Positions 55,845 through 56,941 of a DNA stretch of 56,941 nucleotides are shown one piece after another. The notes under the pieces are model-generated. The model was not told the origin of the DNA. It saw only the letters and a list, made by a program, of their open reading frames with translations, and made no database searches. Each line of letters opens with the position of its first letter. Positions within the stretch are counted from its first letter, which is position 1. Made by a program: the position numbers and the translations under genes. Where the stretch lies: contig NZ_MPPL01000001.1 in assembly GCF_001911425.1 (NCBI RefSeq), positions 5,591,436 to 5,648,376 of the forward strand, written 5' to 3'. Origin of the DNA: Mucilaginibacter polytrichastri. GTDB lineage: Bacteria > Bacteroidota > Bacteroidia > Sphingobacteriales > Sphingobacteriaceae.

Positions 55845-56941
55845 CTAAAACGATTCCCCAAGCCCTAAATATAATCCGCTTTGTCTTTGTTCTCCAGCCG
55901 GTTTTTCGCCAAAACCGTAATCCATGCGGACAGATAAGCCTTTTTCTACATCGAAGAAGTAGCGTAAGCCGCCGCCATAGTTAGGTTTTAGTTTATTGAA
56001 ACTGAAAGCCTGGTTAAACACTGTACCTGTACCTACAAAGCCAACTACACCAATACGGTCGCTTAGTCGATAACGGAGTTCAGTTTGTCCGGCTACGAGG
56101 TTGCGGTCGCGGTAACGGCCGTTATAGTAGCCGCGCATCATTTCGTCGCTGCCCAGGGCGGGCATCAAATAAAATGGCGATTGTGCACCGGTAAGGTTTT
56201 GGTCCTGTATATCCAACCCTAACACAAAGCGTTTATTGAGTTTAAAGAACTGCGCATACTCAATGTTAAAGAAGCCGCCCTGATAACTGTTGTTGCCAAA
56301 AAGGCCTTTCATTAAATTGAAATAGCTGGTAATTACCATCCCTTTGGTGGTATAGGTATTATTGTTCCGGGTATCGTAGATAAGGCTGGGGCCTATAAAG
56401 GCAGTTGCTCCGCCATTGCGAAACTCTACCCGAGGGTCGGTGTCAAATATGCCGCCGGGATCTTTATCGTTAAAGCTGTAGTTAAAGCCTCCCGCAACAA
56501 CACCTAAATATATACCGCTCCCCAAATTCTTGTCGGCCTCAAAGTTTACTTTGAAACGCTTTTGGCCCATGTGGTCCTGGTTGGCTTTTAAGGTATTATC
56601 TCCAATACCATAAAAATCTGATGGGAAATTAATGAAGCTTACCGCAGCAATGTAATGCCAGGCATTTTGCGGTGCCCAATAGCTGGTGCTCAGGCTGGTA
56701 CGTTCCTGCCCTTTGGTGGTAATGGTGGCATAACCGAAGATGTTAGATACCCGGGTGTTTTTATGCGCGGTATCGGTGTAAAAAGAATATAAGGCCGAAC
56801 CACCTACCTCAACACCGGTTTCCGGGGCCGATCCTAATACTGGTAGCAGAAAAAAACTGCTGCGGCGGGTGCTGTCTTTATCAAAAAGCATGCGGCGTAC
56901 AAAACCGGGCAATAGTTTCTTTTGGGCAATAGCAGGGGTAA
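55845..56941 (-). CDS. Omp85/BamA-type surface-antigen beta-barrel, N-terminus outside window
   Basis: At least 355 residues. The frame is open to the window edge, reading TPAIAQKKLLPGFVRRM at the left end, which looks like the tail of a signal peptide (AIAQ) with the start just outside. Family marks are RRSSFFLLPVLGSAPETGVEVGGS near the start, many amphipathic strands ending in aromatic residues, GPSLIYDTRNNN, the RGYYNGRYRDRNL segment and the last strand GLYLGLGESF ending with the C-terminal Phe of outer-membrane barrels. No POTRA domain fits in the visible length. It is a Bacteroidota D15-type family, probably not the essential BamA. Confidence 0.8.
   Translation of the reverse strand, partial: TPAIAQKKLLPGFVRRMLFDKDSTRRSSFFLLPVLGSAPETGVEVGGSALYSFYTDTAHKNTRVSNIFGYATITTKGQERTSLSTSYWAPQNAWHYIAAVSFINFPSDFYGIGDNTLKANQDHMGQKRFKVNFEADKNLGSGIYLGVVAGGFNYSFNDKDPGGIFDTDPRVEFRNGGATAFIGPSLIYDTRNNNTYTTKGMVITSYFNLMKGLFGNNSYQGGFFNIEYAQFFKLNKRFVLGLDIQDQNLTGAQSPFYLMPALGSDEMMRGYYNGRYRDRNLVAGQTELRYRLSDRIGVVGFVGTGTVFNQAFSFNKLKPNYGGGLRYFFDVEKGLSVRMDYGFGEKPAGEQRQSGLYLGLGESF

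Noticed and set aside
1..56941. tRNA, rRNA, CRISPR arrays, transposase genes
   Set aside because: I looked for cloverleaf arms and the T-loop consensus, rRNA-like stretches, regular spacers and DDE or Y1/HUH motifs; none was convincing by eye. A covariance-model scan would be decisive.

Overview
The window looks like chromosomal DNA of a member of the Bacteroidota, most likely family Sphingobacteriaceae (Mucilaginibacter/Pedobacter type). The basis is: promoter boxes of the Bacteroidota type (TTG, about 20 bases, TAnnTTTG) lying very close to start codons; protein families typical of the phylum (TlpA-like thioredoxins with long N-terminal domains, a macroglobulin/TonB-plug secreted protein, SecA of about 1100 residues, a GroEL ending in GGM repeats); and the short palindromic repeats that litter Bacteroidota intergenic DNA. 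The genus is an inference; no rRNA or tRNA gene is present to settle it.

Layout. 1-4535: miaB (5' end cut off by the window), a sigma-54 type activator, lptE, an acidic TPR-like protein and secG, all on the + strand. 4768-6840: groES-groEL. 7308-9582: an MscS channel and L-serine dehydratase. 9586-13476 (- strand): an operon of phosphopantetheinyl transferase, lipB and two tandem SGNH hydrolases, interrupted by a 1.08-kb KilA-N cassette bounded by 22-bp direct repeats. 13553-18134: dcd, a 905-residue macroglobulin/TonB-plug protein, a Gly-rich secreted protein (- strand) and clpS. 18339-21850: ilvE, two paralogous membrane proteins, tryptophan 2,3-dioxygenase and a small membrane protein. 21907-23308: a fluoride riboswitch followed by a CLC-F type fluoride antiporter. 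23446-28382: a universal stress protein, a phosphoserine phosphatase fused to a collapsed phosphoglycerate dehydrogenase with an ACT domain, a small secreted protein, an SDR, and an arginase-fold protein. 28441-33919: two tandem TlpA-like proteins, purD and two secreted proteins. 34130-40251: secA, a SPOR protein, an M20 amidohydrolase and an unknown secreted protein. 40497-46681: a VOC protein, asnS, a lipoprotein, dnaG (zinc ligands lost), yraN and glutaminyl cyclotransferase. 47061-50705: an ECF sigma factor with a membrane partner, pgi and a small protein. 50795-56941: prfB with its programmed +1 frameshift, several hypothetical or hydrolase genes, a SirB1-like protein, a methyltransferase and a truncated Omp85-type beta-barrel gene.

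Most genes are housekeeping: protein export (SecG, SecA), folding and proteolysis (GroESL, ClpS), envelope biogenesis (LptE, Omp85-like), serine and branched-chain metabolism (SdaA, SerB fusion, IlvE), nucleotide metabolism (PurD, Dcd), replication and translation (DnaG, AsnS, RF2). The unusual content lies in how some of these have been altered (DnaG without zinc ligands, SerB with a SerA remnant, an arginase fold with half its metal ligands gone, MiaB with a repeat translated in frame), in the KilA-N insertion, and in at least five classes of intergenic palindromic repeat. No CRISPR array, rRNA, tRNA or complete transposase gene was seen.
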